64,000 nucleotides of DNA from Sulfurimonas marina. Lineage in GTDB: Bacteria > Campylobacterota > Campylobacteria > Campylobacterales > Sulfurimonadaceae. Below, in pieces: positions 39,821-48,117 of the stretch. Where the stretch lies: positions 2,197,035 to 2,261,034 of the forward strand of contig NZ_CP041165.1 of assembly GCF_014905095.1 (NCBI RefSeq), in the 5' to 3' direction. The translations under genes were made by a program, and so were the position numbers. Within the stretch, counting starts at the first letter, position 1. The number at the start of each line of letters is the position of its first letter. The notes below the pieces were generated by a model. The model was not told the DNA's origin. It was given only the letters and a program-made list of their open reading frames with translations, and did no database searches.

Positions 39821-41203
39821 ATGTCAAATAAACTCTCCCGTCGTGATGCCCTAAAACTTATCGGTCTCTCCCCTGTCGCAGCTTCTGTTTTGCTCTCAAG
39901 CAGTGCAACTACACAGCTCGAAGCTTCAGAAGATGTTGAAGGAAAAATAGTGATTGTAGGTGGAGGAAGTGGCGCTATTATGGCACTTTCTCGCTTGCAG
40001 CGTGCTATTAAAAACCCTGATATCACTATTATTGCTCCAAACGAGGTGCATATCTATCAACCCGCTCAGGTTTTTGTTGCTTCTGGAGAGATGGAAATAG
40101 AAGATATTTTCTTAGATAACAACGACTATATCGATACAGATAAAGTTAACTGGATTAAAGATGAAGTGAGTAAATTTAATCCGGATAATAACAGTGTAAC
40201 TTTGCGATCGGGAGAAAAAATAGGATACGACTATCTCATTGTTGCCACAGGGATTCAGTCTAACTATGAAGAGATCAAGGGATTAAAAAAAGAGGATATA
40301 GGTACTAACGGGATATCTAGCGTTTATCTTAATGATCTTGAATACGGAACTGCCCAGGGTGCTACAATCACTTGGGATTGGTTTAACGATCTTAAAACTG
40401 CTGCAAAAACGAAAAAACCAAAAGTGCTTTACACACAACCAAGCTCCCCTATAAAATGTGGCGGAGCGCCTCAAAAAATGCTTTATCTTAGCGCCGATTA
40501 CCTCAAAGAAGCGGGACTTAGTGCCGAGTATACCTTTGCAACCGGATTAAAATCGCTCTTTCATCTTCCAAAGATAGATCAAGAGCTTCACAAAACACAA
40601 AAGAGATATGACAAAATAGAGAATAGATTTCAGCACCACTTACAGTCAATAGATGTGAAAAACAAAAAAGCAACCTTTATCCATGCCTATGAAGAGGAGG
40701 TATATGATGAAGATTTCGAGATCTATGAAAAAGTTTCAAGAGCTGATGAAGTTGTAATAGATTATGACTTTATTCACATTACACCCCCTATGAGTCCTGT
40801 TGATTCACTCAAAGACTCAAATTTGCTTGACAATATGGGCTGGCTGGAAGTTGATCAATACTCACTCCAACACAAACGTTATAAAAATATCTTCGGAATC
40901 GGCGATGTATGCGGGATCCCTATGGGAAAAACAGGTGGAAGTGCAAGACACCACGGCCCTGTGTTAGTTGAAAATCTTATTTCGGTTATGAAAAATGAAA
41001 ATCTCAAGGCAAAATTTGACGGCTATACGGTGTGCCCTTTAAAAACTCAGTACGGTAAAATTATTATGGCTGAATTTAATTACAAAGGGCCTGCTCCTAC
41101 ATTTCCACTTGACTTTGAAAAGCCGAGATGGATCTGGTGGGCTTTTGATCTGTATATGTTAAAACCGATGTACAAATATCTTATGCTTACAGGCAGATTC
41201 TAG
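39821..41203 (+). CDS. Tat-exported sulfide:quinone oxidoreductase-like flavoprotein
   Basis: SQR family enzymes oxidise sulfide and pass electrons to quinone. The N-terminus LSRRDALKLIGLSPVAASVL is a twin-arginine signal, so the protein works on the periplasmic face. The FAD site follows at IVIVGGGSGAIMALSRL, with YDYLIVATGIQSN as the second dinucleotide motif. The family Cys in PIKCGGAPQKML is present, and a second in FGIGDVCGIP. The usual first Cys of the trisulfide bridge is not obvious. I placed the start at ATG 39821; an in-frame ATG at 39794 would add nine residues. The 460-residue size fits SQR or FccB-like proteins. The WD40-like gene starts 4 nt later. Confidence 0.82.
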   Translation: MSNKLSRRDALKLIGLSPVAASVLLSSSATTQLEASEDVEGKIVIVGGGSGAIMALSRLQRAIKNPDITIIAPNEVHIYQPAQVFVASGEMEIEDIFLDNNDYIDTDKVNWIKDEVSKFNPDNNSVTLRSGEKIGYDYLIVATGIQSNYEEIKGLKKEDIGTNGISSVYLNDLEYGTAQGATITWDWFNDLKTAAKTKKPKVLYTQPSSPIKCGGAPQKMLYLSADYLKEAGLSAEYTFATGLKSLFHLPKIDQELHKTQKRYDKIENRFQHHLQSIDVKNKKATFIHAYEEEVYDEDFEIYEKVSRADEVVIDYDFIHITPPMSPVDSLKDSNLLDNMGWLEVDQYSLQHKRYKNIFGIGDVCGIPMGKTGGSARHHGPVLVENLISVMKNENLKAKFDGYTVCPLKTQYGKIIMAEFNYKGPAPTFPLDFEKPRWIWWAFDLYMLKPMYKYLMLTGRF

Positions 41204-41207
41204 GTAG

Positions 41208-43346
41208 ATGATCATACAAGAGGAGTGTCTGCGTACGCGCAGTAATATAATCGCATTTAGTGCGCTAAATAACGATGAAATTATATATGCACTACAACAT
41301 AAAACTGTAAAATCGTTTTCTAGTTTGACATGTAAGCCTCTAAGAAGTATAACGACGGAATATCTCTCAACACAGACAACCGCTATCAGTTTTCATAAAA
41401 CTGATAATCTTGTCGCTATTGCAAATGGTAAAACTATCTATATCATCAATACAAAGACAAAAGAAGTTTTACAAACGATCATCAGCTATGCCGGAGATAT
41501 TACAACTCTTCATTTTATACAAAACTCCCCTTATCTTATTACAGGGACCAAAAACGGCCGTGTAGTACAGTATAGATATGACGGTAAATCAAGCCTTTCT
41601 AGACTTTGTTCTTTCCCTTTTAACAACACCATAGGGAAAAAAGTAGTTGAAAAAAACTATGTAGGTGCGATCGACTCAAATGATAAATATATTGCATGCA
41701 GCGGATACGGCGGGGCTATTACAATCATTAAGCTTCATTCACTAACACACAAACAAACAATACAAACAGCACGTGTACGGGTGAATGTATTAAAGTTTAT
41801 TACCGATGAACTTTTAATCTCTGCGAGTGTTGATGGAAATATCTACTTTCACGATCTAAACAAATACAAAAGTATAAAAACCATCAACTCTCCTATTGGC
41901 AATATTACGCAGATTATCCCTATTACAGGGGAGAAATATGCTTTAATTATCGGGGAATCAAATAAAATTTCCCTGCTTGACCTTGTTCAACAAAAAGTTA
42001 TCTCCAATGAACTTTTCAAATTTGAGCTTGATCTAAAATTTGTAGAACTTATTGAAAATACTATTTTTGTTGTTTTAGAAAATAACCATGTTGAAAAGAT
42101 TACACTTCCCACAGCACATATGCTTAGAGAGCTGATCTTACATAATAATCTTGAAGATGCTTATAAGTTATTAGAAAATAACCCTATACTCTACACTACT
42201 CCTGAATACGATCAACTTGAAAAGATCTACAAACAGCTCTATACAAAAGCGATCGATGCATTTACAGCATCAAAAAAACGTGAAGCTATCGAGCTTCTTG
42301 AGCCTTTTAAAAAGATAGAGAGTAAAAAAAATGATCTCAACCTTATCTTTAATTCGTTTGAACAGTATCAAAAGTTTCAAACGCTTGTATTGGAGAAAAA
42401 ATACCATATAGCCTACGCTATGGTGGAAAAATATCCAGCTTTGAAACAGACTCATCCCTATACAACAATGGAGAGTGGTTTTAAAGAGGCATTTTCATTT
42501 GCTCAAAAACAGATCAGACTCGGCAGAGATGATCTTGCACACGATACCCTCTCAATCTATGCAAGTGTAAACTCTAAAAAAGCGCTTGTGAAACTTCTGC
42601 TAAAACAAAACAAAGATTTTCTCCACTTTTTACGAGCAATTCAGGCAAAAAACTATCAAAACATTGCCCTGCTAATCAAAAAGAATGAAAACTTTAAACA
42701 ACTGGGACAATACCAGGAGCTTTTAAAAGAGCTACAACTCCAGCTTCAAACTATTAAAGAGGATATTTTTCGCTCAAAAGTAGATAAAGCGATCGAGAAA
42801 ATTCAACAACTCCAATATATTCAAGATATAAAAGAGCCCCTAAAAGAGCTCTATATACTTGCTAGTCATGCCAAGAAGTTTTTACAATATTACGAACAAA
42901 ATGACTTTCTTAGCTGTTATGAAACGATCGATAAAGCAAAGCAGCTCGATCAGCTCGAACTGGCCGGTATGCTCGAGAAACATTGGCAAAAACTGATGGA
43001 CAAATGTGAAAACTTGGCATTAAAAGGGGATCTCAAAGGGATCAAGGAAAATCTGGGAGAGCTTATAACCCTTAAAACAAGAGCTGCAAAAATGGGAGAT
43101 ATTATCCGTCTTAGTTTTCAAACAAAAATAAAAATATTGCTTGCCAAACGCACCTTTACACAAACAGAAGCTATCATCTACTCATATATAGATATATTTG
43201 GACTTGATACCGAGATAAAAACACTGATGAATACTTACGAAAAGCTCTCTAACAATAAACTCGCTCTTACAAACAGTGACGATATTTTTAAAGAGCGAGA
43301 GGCGTGGCTGAATTCGGAAGTTATAATTGGAGAGTATAAAAGATAA
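41208..43346 (+). CDS. WD40/beta-propeller-like protein with helical C-terminal half, unknown function
   Basis: The 712-residue product has no signal peptide. Residues ~1-310 show WD-like blades: VKSFSSLTCKPLRSI, LVAIANGKTIYIINTKTKE, YLITGTKNGRVVQYRYDG and LISASVDGNIYFHDLNKYK. Residues ~330-712 are helical and charged, resembling TPR-like solenoids (KAIDAFTASKKREAIELL, EKKYHIAYAMVEKYPAL). Such propeller-solenoid proteins usually act as scaffolds. It follows the SQR-like gene by 4 nt, so it may assist that enzyme or its electron partners, though it is predicted cytoplasmic. Its stop codon abuts that of fliI with no spacing. Function not recognised. Confidence 0.65.
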   Translation: MIIQEECLRTRSNIIAFSALNNDEIIYALQHKTVKSFSSLTCKPLRSITTEYLSTQTTAISFHKTDNLVAIANGKTIYIINTKTKEVLQTIISYAGDITTLHFIQNSPYLITGTKNGRVVQYRYDGKSSLSRLCSFPFNNTIGKKVVEKNYVGAIDSNDKYIACSGYGGAITIIKLHSLTHKQTIQTARVRVNVLKFITDELLISASVDGNIYFHDLNKYKSIKTINSPIGNITQIIPITGEKYALIIGESNKISLLDLVQQKVISNELFKFELDLKFVELIENTIFVVLENNHVEKITLPTAHMLRELILHNNLEDAYKLLENNPILYTTPEYDQLEKIYKQLYTKAIDAFTASKKREAIELLEPFKKIESKKNDLNLIFNSFEQYQKFQTLVLEKKYHIAYAMVEKYPALKQTHPYTTMESGFKEAFSFAQKQIRLGRDDLAHDTLSIYASVNSKKALVKLLLKQNKDFLHFLRAIQAKNYQNIALLIKKNENFKQLGQYQELLKELQLQLQTIKEDIFRSKVDKAIEKIQQLQYIQDIKEPLKELYILASHAKKFLQYYEQNDFLSCYETIDKAKQLDQLELAGMLEKHWQKLMDKCENLALKGDLKGIKENLGELITLKTRAAKMGDIIRLSFQTKIKILLAKRTFTQTEAIIYSYIDIFGLDTEIKTLMNTYEKLSNNKLALTNSDDIFKEREAWLNSEVIIGEYKR

Positions 43347-44651
43347 TCAGCCCATAATCCCTGTGAGTTCGGTTACGGCCTCTTCAAAACTCACTTTGAA
43401 CATTGCACCTTGTGCTATAAAGCGCTGCATTGATTCTTTTTTATCAATAGCTTCATCGAGTTCCGGATCAGTCCCCTTATTATAAGCACCGATACGGATC
43501 AATGTTTCATTCTCTTTTAAAAGGGTATACATACGGCGAAACTTCATAGCAGCCTTGAAATGCTCTTGGCTGATAATGTCGTTCATTACACGTGAAGCAG
43601 AGTTTAAAATGTGCACAGGCGGGTAGATCCCAAAGTCCGTCATCTCCCTTGAGAGCACTATGTGTCCGTCTAAGATAGAACGGGACTGATCGGCGATTGG
43701 ATCACTCATATCATCACCCTCAATTAAAACAGTAAAGAAAGCTGTAATACTCCCTTTGCCCTCCTCTTTTCCTGCACGCTCCATAAGTTGCGGTAAAAGT
43801 GTCAATGATGACGGCGGATACCCTTTTGAGGTTGGAGGCTCACCAAGAGCTAGTCCAATCTCACGCTGTGCCATTGCAAAACGTGTTACCGAGTCCATAA
43901 TAAAAAGCACATCCTGGTTTTTATCTTTAAAATGCTCAGCTACACTCATCGCTGCAAACGCACCATACTTTCTCATAAGGGGAGAATCATCACTTGTTGC
44001 AACAATGATCACCGTATTAGTCAGATCCCCACCGAGATTTTTTTCTATAAATTCGGGAACCTCACGTCCACGCTCACCAATCAGGGCTACCACTTTGATC
44101 GGAGCATCCGCACCGCGGACAATCATCCCCATTAAAGTTGATTTACCTACACCGCTTCCCGCAAAGATCCCCAGCTTTTGCCCTTTTCCACACGTTAATA
44201 GCCCGTCAATACTTTTAACCCCTACGCCAAACACTTCATCGATCATTCCACGCTTCATCGCAGGGATTGGAGCTTTGATAATTGGAGAGAGCTTTGCACT
44301 CTCTATAGGACCTTTTCCGTCAATCGGACGCATAAACGGATCAACTACGCGTCCCAAAAGTGCATCACCTACGGGAATATTTAGCCCTGTAGAGTCTAAA
44401 AAGACACGATCACCAGAGCGAAACCCCTCTACGAAGCTAAACGGCGTAATATAAAAAAATGAACCGTCAACTTCTGTAACCATACCTACGGTCTCTTGAG
44501 CTGTTTCATTGGAGACGATTTTTACCATATCACTAATACTTACATTTAAACCCTTGGCGATGATGACGGTTGCATTGATCTTTTCAACCTCACCAAAAGC
44601 TACCGAGTAGTTTTTCTTGGCAAGTTTCTCTCTTAGTGACGATAGGGCCAT
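43347..44651 (-). CDS. fliI: Flagellum-specific ATP synthase FliI
   Basis: FliI is the hexameric ATPase of the flagellar export apparatus. The 434-residue product has Walker A GIFAGSGVGKSTLMGM, VALIGERGREVPEF, VLFIMDSVTRFAMAQREIGLALGEPP (residues split here around MDSVTRF), and SRSILDGHIVLSREM. This order is shared by FliI and SctN type III ATPases; the flagellin and fliW in the window, and no other secretion genes, favour FliI. It starts 3 nt after the folE stop and is presumably co-transcribed with folE. Confidence 0.93.
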   Translation of the reverse strand: MALSSLREKLAKKNYSVAFGEVEKINATVIIAKGLNVSISDMVKIVSNETAQETVGMVTEVDGSFFYITPFSFVEGFRSGDRVFLDSTGLNIPVGDALLGRVVDPFMRPIDGKGPIESAKLSPIIKAPIPAMKRGMIDEVFGVGVKSIDGLLTCGKGQKLGIFAGSGVGKSTLMGMIVRGADAPIKVVALIGERGREVPEFIEKNLGGDLTNTVIIVATSDDSPLMRKYGAFAAMSVAEHFKDKNQDVLFIMDSVTRFAMAQREIGLALGEPPTSKGYPPSSLTLLPQLMERAGKEEGKGSITAFFTVLIEGDDMSDPIADQSRSILDGHIVLSREMTDFGIYPPVHILNSASRVMNDIISQEHFKAAMKFRRMYTLLKENETLIRIGAYNKGTDPELDEAIDKKESMQRFIAQGAMFKVSFEEAVTELTGIMG

Positions 44652-44654
44652 ATC

Positions 44655-45239
44655 TTAAAATCTGCTTCCCGCTGGAGAATTTATAAGTGAGAAAAATTCC
44701 GCTCTTGTTTTGTCATCTTTTTTAAACAAACCGCGAAGTGCTGAAGATGTAGTTGTAGAGTTTATCTTCTCAACCCCTCTCATCTCCATACACATATGAC
44801 GAGCCTGAACAACAACAGCTACACCTTTTGGCTCAATAGTATCCATAATAGCATCTGCGATCTGTTCAGTTAACTGCTCTTGAATCTGCATACGGCGTGC
44901 AAAAACATTTACAACACGAGGGATCTTTGAAAGACCGACCACTTTTCCATCAGGAATATATGCAACATGAACACGCCCGATAATAGGCAAAAGATGGTGT
45001 TCACATGTAGAATAAAACTCTATATCTTTTACAAGTACCATCTCATCATTACTACTTGTAAAAAGTGCTTTTGAAAGGATCTCTTTCGGATCTTCTTTAT
45101 ATCCGCCATAGATAAACTCATACGCTTTTCTAACACGTTTAGGAGTATCTAAAAGCCCCTCTCTTGTCGGATCTTCACCAACATGCTGCATCATCATTTT
45201 TACTGCATTTTCAAATTCTGTATTTTTGTTGTCTGACAA
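44655..45239 (-). CDS. folE: GTP cyclohydrolase I
   Basis: It converts GTP to dihydroneopterin triphosphate, the first step of folate and pterin synthesis (also queuosine). The 194-residue product has [14 protein letters not shown] near residue 19, the zinc-binding Cys and His in [14 protein letters not shown] and the second Cys in [11 protein letters not shown]. This is type I, zinc dependent. fliI follows 3 nt after. Its upstream gap is shared with the divergent outer-membrane protein operon and the Fur-box-like palindrome, so iron control of folE is possible. Confidence 0.95.
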   Translation of the reverse strand: MSDNKNTEFENAVKMMMQHVGEDPTREGLLDTPKRVRKAYEFIYGGYKEDPKEILSKALFTSSNDEMVLVKDIEFYSTCEHHLLPIIGRVHVAYIPDGKVVGLSKIPRVVNVFARRMQIQEQLTEQIADAIMDTIEPKGVAVVVQARHMCMEMRGVEKINSTTTSSALRGLFKKDDKTRAEFFSLINSPAGSRF

Positions 45240-45310
45240 AACTTGTACCTTTAAATATTTATGTTCGTAATTATACTACATTTGCACCATTCAAACTTAA
45301 AAAGATATCT

Positions 45311-45333
45311 TCAATAATGATAATGATTATTGA
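45311..45333. promoter_or_regulatory. Fur-box-like palindrome between folE and the outer-membrane protein operon
   Basis: A 23-bp near-perfect palindrome with one mismatched pair. Its core AATAATGATAATGATTATT closely follows the GATAAT-repeat pattern of the Fur box. It lies 84 nt before the ATG at 45417 and 72 nt before the divergent folE start. A TTGAAT word overlapping its right end may be a -35 element. Confidence 0.65.
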
Positions 45334-45380
45334 ATTAATATATTATTAAGATAATTAATGTAATTATTCTAACATCAATT

Positions 45381-45397
45381 ATGATAACAAATATCAT
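45381..45397. promoter_or_regulatory. Second dyad, ATGATA-N5-TATCAT, near the ribosome site of the operon
   Basis: A perfect 6-bp dyad 19 nt before the ATG at 45417. It resembles a half-conserved Fur-type site and would place a second bound dimer over the transcript start. Confidence 0.45.
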
Positions 45398-45416
45398 ATT
45401 CATATAAGGAAATAAA

Positions 45417-46646
45417 ATGAAACTTTCTAAAAAAGCTTTATCGTTAGTAGCTCTTTCTTTACTAACAACAACTACTTTTGCAGATACAAATCAGGATATC
45501 GAAGCTTTAAAAGCAGAGATCCAAGAACTAAGAGAGATAACTCAGACACTTGCCGATGAAACAAGTTCGCTTAAAACAGGTGTAGGATTTAATGTTGTCG
45601 ATACTACACAATCTTACAGTGGACTTGCAAGTGCTGCATCTAAAGTATATTACTCAAAATCACCTCTTAGTATCGGTGGGTATGGAGAGATGTTCTATGC
45701 TTACAATAAAGAGGATGGAAAATCATTACTAGATGTATATAGATTTGTTCCCTATGTAGGATACAGGTTTTCAGATAACATTATTTTAAACGCTGAATTA
45801 GAGTTTGAACACGGTGGTGCAGAAGACGATAATACAAATAGCGGTTACGTAGTAGTAGAGTTTATGTATCTTGATTTCTTGATCAATGACTATGCAAATA
45901 TCCGTGCCGGTCATATGCTTGTGCCAATGGGACTTATCAATGAAAGACACGAACCGACACTTTTTACAACCGTACAAAGACCACAGAGTGAAAAATATAT
46001 TATCCCTTCTACATGGCATGACAGCGGGGTAATGGTTTATGGACAGATTACAGACAACCTTTCATACAAACTTGCAGCAATCAGTGCTCTAAAAACAGAA
46101 GCGGATGGAAAAAGCTGGATACGTGACGGACGCGGCGGTTCTTTTAAACAAACAGATCCGAACCTTGGTTTTGTGGCAAGAATGGATTATACAGGTATAA
46201 ACGGTTTACTTGTCGGAGCTTCTGTATATAATGCCCCTTCGGGTGATGAAACAAGTTCTAGAACTACGATCGCAGATCTTCATTTAGACTACAAACAAAG
46301 TGGATTTAGACTATATGGGGTATATTCTCAAGTAGATCGTTCAGATGCAGAGGATATTAATGCAACGGCGGTAGAAAGTGCTTATGGAGGATACCTAAAT
46401 GCAAGTTTTGATATACTCTCATTAACAAACTCTAGCGATATGCTTCCCCTTTTTGTACAATATGAGCAGTTATCTCCACAAGATAAGCTTGCAGACGGGA
46501 CAGGTAATGAAAGTACAAAGATCACAACTGTGGGTCTTAACTACTTCCCACATGAACAAGTTGTAGTAAAATTCGATCATGCTATGCAAAAAGGCGGTTT
46601 CGGCGACAGCGATACAACAAGCATCTCATTAGGATTTATCTTCTAA
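45417..46646 (+). CDS. Outer-membrane porin-like protein with N-terminal coiled coil
   Basis: The 409-residue product has a signal peptide (KKALSLVALSLLTTTTFA, cut after about residue 22) and then a coiled coil (DIEALKAEIQELREITQTLA, residues ~26-45), as in trimeric porins whose coil reaches the peptidoglycan. The rest is barrel-like, with alternating aromatic strands such as PYVGYRFSDNIIL and a final Phe (ISLGFIF). The region YANIRAGHMLVPMGLINERHEP resembles phosphate-selective (OprO/OprP-type) porins. An AAGGAAAT ribosome site precedes the ATG. A Fur-like box upstream suggests iron repression, unusual for a simple phosphate porin. The FMN-binding gene follows 9 nt later. Confidence 0.75.
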   Translation: MKLSKKALSLVALSLLTTTTFADTNQDIEALKAEIQELREITQTLADETSSLKTGVGFNVVDTTQSYSGLASAASKVYYSKSPLSIGGYGEMFYAYNKEDGKSLLDVYRFVPYVGYRFSDNIILNAELEFEHGGAEDDNTNSGYVVVEFMYLDFLINDYANIRAGHMLVPMGLINERHEPTLFTTVQRPQSEKYIIPSTWHDSGVMVYGQITDNLSYKLAAISALKTEADGKSWIRDGRGGSFKQTDPNLGFVARMDYTGINGLLVGASVYNAPSGDETSSRTTIADLHLDYKQSGFRLYGVYSQVDRSDAEDINATAVESAYGGYLNASFDILSLTNSSDMLPLFVQYEQLSPQDKLADGTGNESTKITTVGLNYFPHEQVVVKFDHAMQKGGFGDSDTTSISLGFIF

Positions 46647-46655
46647 GGAATCGTT

Positions 46656-47177
46656 ATGAAACTTCTCATCCTATTTTTATCCGCACTACAACTTAGTGCG
46701 GGGATGCTACTCTCACCACAAGAGGTACTAAAAAGTAATTTTGGTAGTGATACAACAATTACAGAAAAAAATATTATTCTAAAAAGAGCACAAAAACAGG
46801 CAGTTCAAAAAGCTGCACAAACAAAGCTCAACTCCTCTATAGTACGTACTTACAAAGTCTCTAAAGGTTCAGAGCACATTGCTTATGCTATTTTACTTTC
46901 CAACAAGATCCGCTCAAAAAACGGTGTATATCTCTATACAATAAATGCACAAGATGTTCTAGAGTCAATTGAAGTTGTCGCATTTAATGAACCTTTAGAA
47001 TATATGCCTAACGATACATGGAAAAAACAGTTTACAAATACAAATACGACGCAACACCTAAACATTCCAAAAAATATCTCTACAATTACCGGTGCTACTC
47101 TTAGTGCCAGAAGTATTACTGAAAGTGCCAACGTTGCAATGCAGATATATAACCTTGTTTTAAAGGCTCAAAAGTGA
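46656..47177 (+). CDS. Exported FMN-binding domain protein
   Basis: The 173-residue product has a signal peptide (KLLILFLSALQLSAG, first ~16 residues) and a C-terminal FMN-binding domain ending in STITGATLSARSITESANVA. In proteins flavinylated by ApbE the motif is Dxx(S/T)GAT, with FMN on the last Thr (Thr148 here). The Asp is replaced by Ser142, so covalent flavinylation is plausible but not assured. Such domains pass electrons in the periplasm, for example to metal-reducing or respiratory partners. It sits between the porin-like gene and two membrane proteins, overlapping the next by 4 nt. Confidence 0.72.
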   Translation: MKLLILFLSALQLSAGMLLSPQEVLKSNFGSDTTITEKNIILKRAQKQAVQKAAQTKLNSSIVRTYKVSKGSEHIAYAILLSNKIRSKNGVYLYTINAQDVLESIEVVAFNEPLEYMPNDTWKKQFTNTNTTQHLNIPKNISTITGATLSARSITESANVAMQIYNLVLKAQK

Positions 47178-47650
47178 AATTTACTCTTGTAAAAGATCTT
47201 AGGGAAGACCCAGTAATGAAGCCTATTTTAGGCTTATTATTATCCTTTTTTCTTCTCTATTTAGTAGCTGACTTTTTTGTTAAATACTCTGGTTTTGGGA
47301 TCTTTTTTGAAGCCGTAAAAAACACACTTTACGGCAATGCCGAAGAGTATCTTGATCCGATTGACTATGCAGTATTTTTAGAGTTTTGGCATACGGAAAT
47401 ATTTTTTACAATGTTTGTCGTCTTTCTTCTAAGTACTATTTTTATCCGTCTATTCGCTACTCGTAAAATTTTTTTATGGCTACTCAATAGTTTTATGATC
47501 AGTGCATTATTATCTTTGATCTTTTTACCTCTGAGCTATTTTTACCATCACAATTTTTTTATTTACGGTTTTCTTTTTGCTTTTTGGTCTTGGCACACTC
47601 TAGCCCTTTTAATCTCTGTACTATCTCTTAAAAGGCTCTATTTTGCATAG
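47174..47650 (+). CDS. Four-helix membrane protein, unknown, with paired histidines
   Basis: The 158-residue product has a cytoplasmic start (KFTLVKDLREDP) and four probable membrane helices at about residues 18-37, 73-94, 99-121 and 128-152. His73 (FWHTEIFF), His125-126 (FYHHNFF) and His141 (WSWHTLALL) lie at or in helices, an arrangement that could bind haem b. No family is recognised. Its coupling by overlap to the FMN-binding gene and to the next membrane gene (8-nt overlap) suggests a membrane partner that feeds electrons to the flavoprotein. The haem is an inference. Confidence 0.6.
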   Translation: MKFTLVKDLREDPVMKPILGLLLSFFLLYLVADFFVKYSGFGIFFEAVKNTLYGNAEEYLDPIDYAVFLEFWHTEIFFTMFVVFLLSTIFIRLFATRKIFLWLLNSFMISALLSLIFLPLSYFYHHNFFIYGFLFAFWSWHTLALLISVLSLKRLYFA

Positions 47651-48086
47651 TGCTTACAAATACTCTATATTCTATTTTTCTTGTTTTGTTTTACTTTTGT
47701 TAGTTAGTGCACTTATGCTTTTTGCACATAAAATAGGTTTTGATCCTACTAGTATTACACATTATTATCTGGGGGATGGTGAACTGTTGTTGCAAAAGAG
47801 TAATGAAGGCATTCTCAAACTTATTTTACCTCATATATTTGCTTTTGGTGTTTTAAGTTTTGTACTTATTCACTTCTTGATCTTCACATCTTATAAAAAA
47901 AAGCGCTACACTTTTTCAGTAATCTACATTTTACTGACTACACAAACATTAGAAATTTTTTCACCGTTTTTGATCATCAATATTTCAGAATATTTCAGCT
48001 ATCTCAAGCTTATCTCATTTGTATTCTATATGGCATTGATTCCATTAATATTTTTTTGGTTATTTAAGAGTATTTTAGAGGATTAA
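47643..48086 (+). CDS. Four-helix membrane protein, unknown, last gene of the operon
   Basis: The 147-residue product has helices at about residues 9-28, 58-82, 89-112 and 118-141, with His29, His40, His64 (LPHIFAFG) and His77 (LIHFLIF). His64 and His77 lie 13 residues apart on one helix, as cytochrome b-type haem ligands often do. A conserved-looking loop (YYLGDGELLLQKSNEG) precedes helix 2. Together with the previous protein it could form a small two-subunit membrane electron carrier. It overlaps the previous gene by 8 nt and is followed at once by a strong hairpin. No family is recognised. Confidence 0.6.
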   Translation: MHSAYKYSIFYFSCFVLLLLVSALMLFAHKIGFDPTSITHYYLGDGELLLQKSNEGILKLILPHIFAFGVLSFVLIHFLIFTSYKKKRYTFSVIYILLTTQTLEIFSPFLIINISEYFSYLKLISFVFYMALIPLIFFWLFKSILED

Positions 48087-48110
48087 ATAAGTGCATAAAA
48101 ATGCACTTAT
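48087..48110. terminator. Bidirectional terminator between the porin-FMN operon and rnj
   Basis: A perfect 10-bp stem, ATAAGTGCAT and ATGCACTTAT, with an AAAA loop, followed on the plus strand by AAAATTTTT. It lies between two convergent genes. Confidence 0.8.
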
Positions 48111-48117
48111 AAAATTT

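Noticed and set aside
43575..43590. Third parS site in fliI (ACACGTGAAG)
   Set aside because: Only the central CACGTGAA matches; the left half is wrong.
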